DNA of 5,840 nucleotides from Holophagales bacterium (GTDB lineage Bacteria > Acidobacteriota > Holophagae > Holophagales > Holophagaceae): the NCBI GenBank assembly GCA_031283145.1, contig JAITCJ010000087.1:1-5840 (forward strand), in the 5' to 3' direction. The notes beneath the pieces were generated by a model. It did no database searches, was not told the origin of the DNA, and was given only the letters and a program-made list of their open reading frames with translations. Every line of letters begins with the position of its first letter. Within the stretch, counting starts at the first letter, position 1. The position numbers and the translations under genes were made by a program. This document shows positions 4,896-5,840 of the stretch, one piece after another.

Positions 4896-5392
4896 ATGGA
4901 AGCGCGGCGGAAACTCAGGATTTATTTCGATACCACTATTCCCAATTATCTTTTTCAGAATGATAGACCAGACTGGATGGCCTACACGTGGCAACTTTGG
5001 GAAAGGTGCGAGGCTGGCGAATTTGAGATTTTTGTTTCGGATGTTCTTTTTGATGAACTAGCGGAATGCCCCGAACCGAAATTAAGCAAGATGCGTGAGA
5101 AAATGGCATCAATACAAATGAAACTTTTGGCGGAATCGGACGGGGTAACAGAATTGGCTTCTGAATACATCAGAAGCGGCGCGCTCACCAGAAATAGCCT
5201 CAACGATTGCCTTCACATTGCCTTCACATTGCCTATGCCGTTGTCCATGACTGTGATATTATACTCTCTTGGAACTTTGACCACACACGGGACCGGACAA
5301 AAGGAAAGGTTAAGGAAGTAAACGCTATTAGCCGATACAAAGGAATAGCGATTTTATCACCTGAAGAATTTTTGAATGGAGGTTACAAATGA
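4896..5392 (+). pseudogene. PIN-domain toxin-like nuclease, frameshifted by an 11-bp duplication
   Basis: The frame from 4896 reads a PIN protein (Y-F-D-T-T-I-P-N-Y near the start, D-E-L-A-E-C-P-E-P at 53-61, N-D-C-L-H-I-A at 103-109), then shifts and ends at a TAA at 5319-5321 after 141 residues. Removing one copy of an 11-bp tandem repeat at 5206-5234 restores H-I-A-Y-A-V-V-H-D-C-D, the final PIN motif I-L-S-W-N-F-D-H and a 161-residue product ending at 5392. Expected catalytic acids are Asp12, Glu54, Asp104 and Asp117; the frameshift removes the last plus the core beta-strand. PIN toxins are usually Mg-dependent RNases in type II toxin-antitoxin systems. GGAG (4885-4888) lies 7 nt before the ATG; an in-frame TTG at 4746 has no homology upstream. 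Either a recent inactivation, a switchable gene or a sequencing error could explain it. Confidence 0.82.
5206..5234 (+). repeat. 11-bp tandem repeat, 2.6 copies, inside the PIN gene
   Basis: The unit ATTGCCTTCAC occurs twice and is followed by ATTGCCT, giving strict 11-bp periodicity over 29 bases. With one unit less, 18 bp of the same periodicity would remain, enough to seed slipped-strand gain or loss. Because 11 is not a multiple of 3, each unit change toggles the PIN frame. Confidence 0.92.
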
Positions 5393-5592
5393 CAACCGAC
5401 AAAACTCTTGCTGAAATCCGCCGAATAAAAGAAAAATGTTCACTTGCCAGGCTCTCTAGGACACCAGAAGAACAAAAGCTGGAAAGTGAAAGACTGAAAG
5501 AATGGTTTGAGAACTGGATAGGCAGACCTATTGAAACCGTGGACAACTCCAAGCACAGCAAGGTTATTAAAGAGGAACTGGCTCAGGTCTGA
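5389..5592 (+). CDS. Small charged protein, probable antitoxin partner of the PIN protein
   Basis: A 67-residue, mostly helical, highly charged protein (T-L-A-E-I-R-R-I-K-E-K-C near the N-terminus, then T-P-E-E-Q-K-L-E-S-E-R-L-K-E-W-F). Its ATG overlaps the restored PIN stop codon in an ATGA junction, and GGAGG (5378-5382) is 6 nt upstream. Overlap with a PIN gene strongly suggests the antitoxin of a type II pair, although it lies downstream rather than in the more usual upstream position. No DNA-binding domain (ribbon-helix-helix, AbrB or Xre type) is apparent, so it may not repress its own operon. The frameshifted toxin now terminates 67 bp before it, which may weaken translational coupling. 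Its name-level family is not recognised. Confidence 0.68.
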   Translation: MTTDKTLAEIRRIKEKCSLARLSRTPEEQKLESERLKEWFENWIGRPIETVDNSKHSKVIKEELAQV

Positions 5593-5645
5593 GGGCTTGA
5601 GCTGTTTTCTTGAAACTTGTACAAACCTATGTCAATCTATCCATT

Positions 5646-5831
5646 ATGGACATGTTGGTTGGAATCGGCCAAGCCGCAGACGCCCTAGGTATATCGGCGA
5701 CCATGCTACGAAGATGGGAGGCCGCAGGGCGCATAGGGTCCGTGCGGACCAACGGCGGGCACCGCAGGCACGACCTTGCAGAGATGCGCCCCGATCTGTT
5801 CCGCAGGAAACCGCTTGCGATGGTGGACTAA
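5646..5831 (+). pseudogene. IS607-family serine transposase (TnpA), N-terminal fragment
   Basis: From the ATG at 5646 (a second at 5652 is possible) the 61-residue product reads V-G-I-G-Q-A-A-D-A-L-G-I-S then L-R-R-W-E-A-A-G-R-I-G and R-T-N-G-G-H-R-R. This is the MerR-type winged helix-turn-helix found at the N-terminus of IS607 TnpA. In complete proteins (about 200 residues) a serine-recombinase domain with an A-R-V-S-S motif follows directly; here the frame ends in K-P-L-A-M-V-D and a TAA with none of it. The fragment therefore keeps only DNA binding. The window ends 9 bp later, so the cause (deletion or another insertion) cannot be seen. A plain MerR regulator is less likely given the short length and lack of an effector domain. 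Confidence 0.75.
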
Positions 5832-5840
5832 TACCAATTT

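Overview
The window reads as a chromosome segment of a diderm (Gram-negative-type) bacterium of moderate GC. It carries the distal half of a Tol-Pal envelope locus, followed by an accessory stretch full of mobile-element debris. The Tol-Pal proteins establish an outer membrane. The phylum cannot be fixed from the sequence; an uncultured lineage such as the Lentisphaerota/PVC group is only a guess.

Layout. Positions 1-319 hold no intact gene. They contain two hairpins, a probable relic of an IS630-type transposase C-terminus on the minus strand, related short repeats, and a candidate promoter. Positions 320-4178 form a co-directional plus-strand cluster: tolB (320-1603), pal (1680-2273), a cpoB/ybgF-like lipoprotein gene (2594-3358), a small exported Pro/Lys/Ala-rich protein of unknown function (3403-3783), and a single-domain cupin of the type II phosphomannose-isomerase family (3819-4178). 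The 320-bp gap between pal and cpoB holds a strong hairpin, two closely related 41-bp direct repeats 116 bp apart, and a second hairpin just before cpoB.

Positions 4179-4895 have no convincing gene. Instead there is a candidate 362-bp non-coding inverted-repeat element (4251-4612) with several hairpins, one with a 20-bp perfect stem, then a minus-strand stretch that may be the decayed end of a TnpB-type element. Positions 4896-5592 carry a PIN-domain toxin-like gene and a small downstream partner with overlapping stop and start codons, probably a toxin-antitoxin pair. The PIN frame is broken by an 11-bp tandem duplication. Positions 5646-5831 encode only the N-terminal MerR-like DNA-binding part of an IS607-family serine transposase, cut short near the window end.

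How the genes fit together. TolB (periplasmic propeller), Pal (peptidoglycan-binding lipoprotein) and the CpoB-like TPR lipoprotein are expected to work together in envelope constriction and outer-membrane integrity. tolQ, tolR and tolA are not in the window. The small secreted protein may be an unrecognised envelope partner, judged by position only. The cupin is probably a sugar-metabolism enzyme or a binding domain and need not be functionally linked.

Most notable for follow-up: the reversible-looking frameshift in the PIN gene, the duplicated element before cpoB, the hairpin-rich inverted-repeat element, and the small Tol-Pal-linked exported protein. I found no clear evidence of a wholly new multi-gene system.
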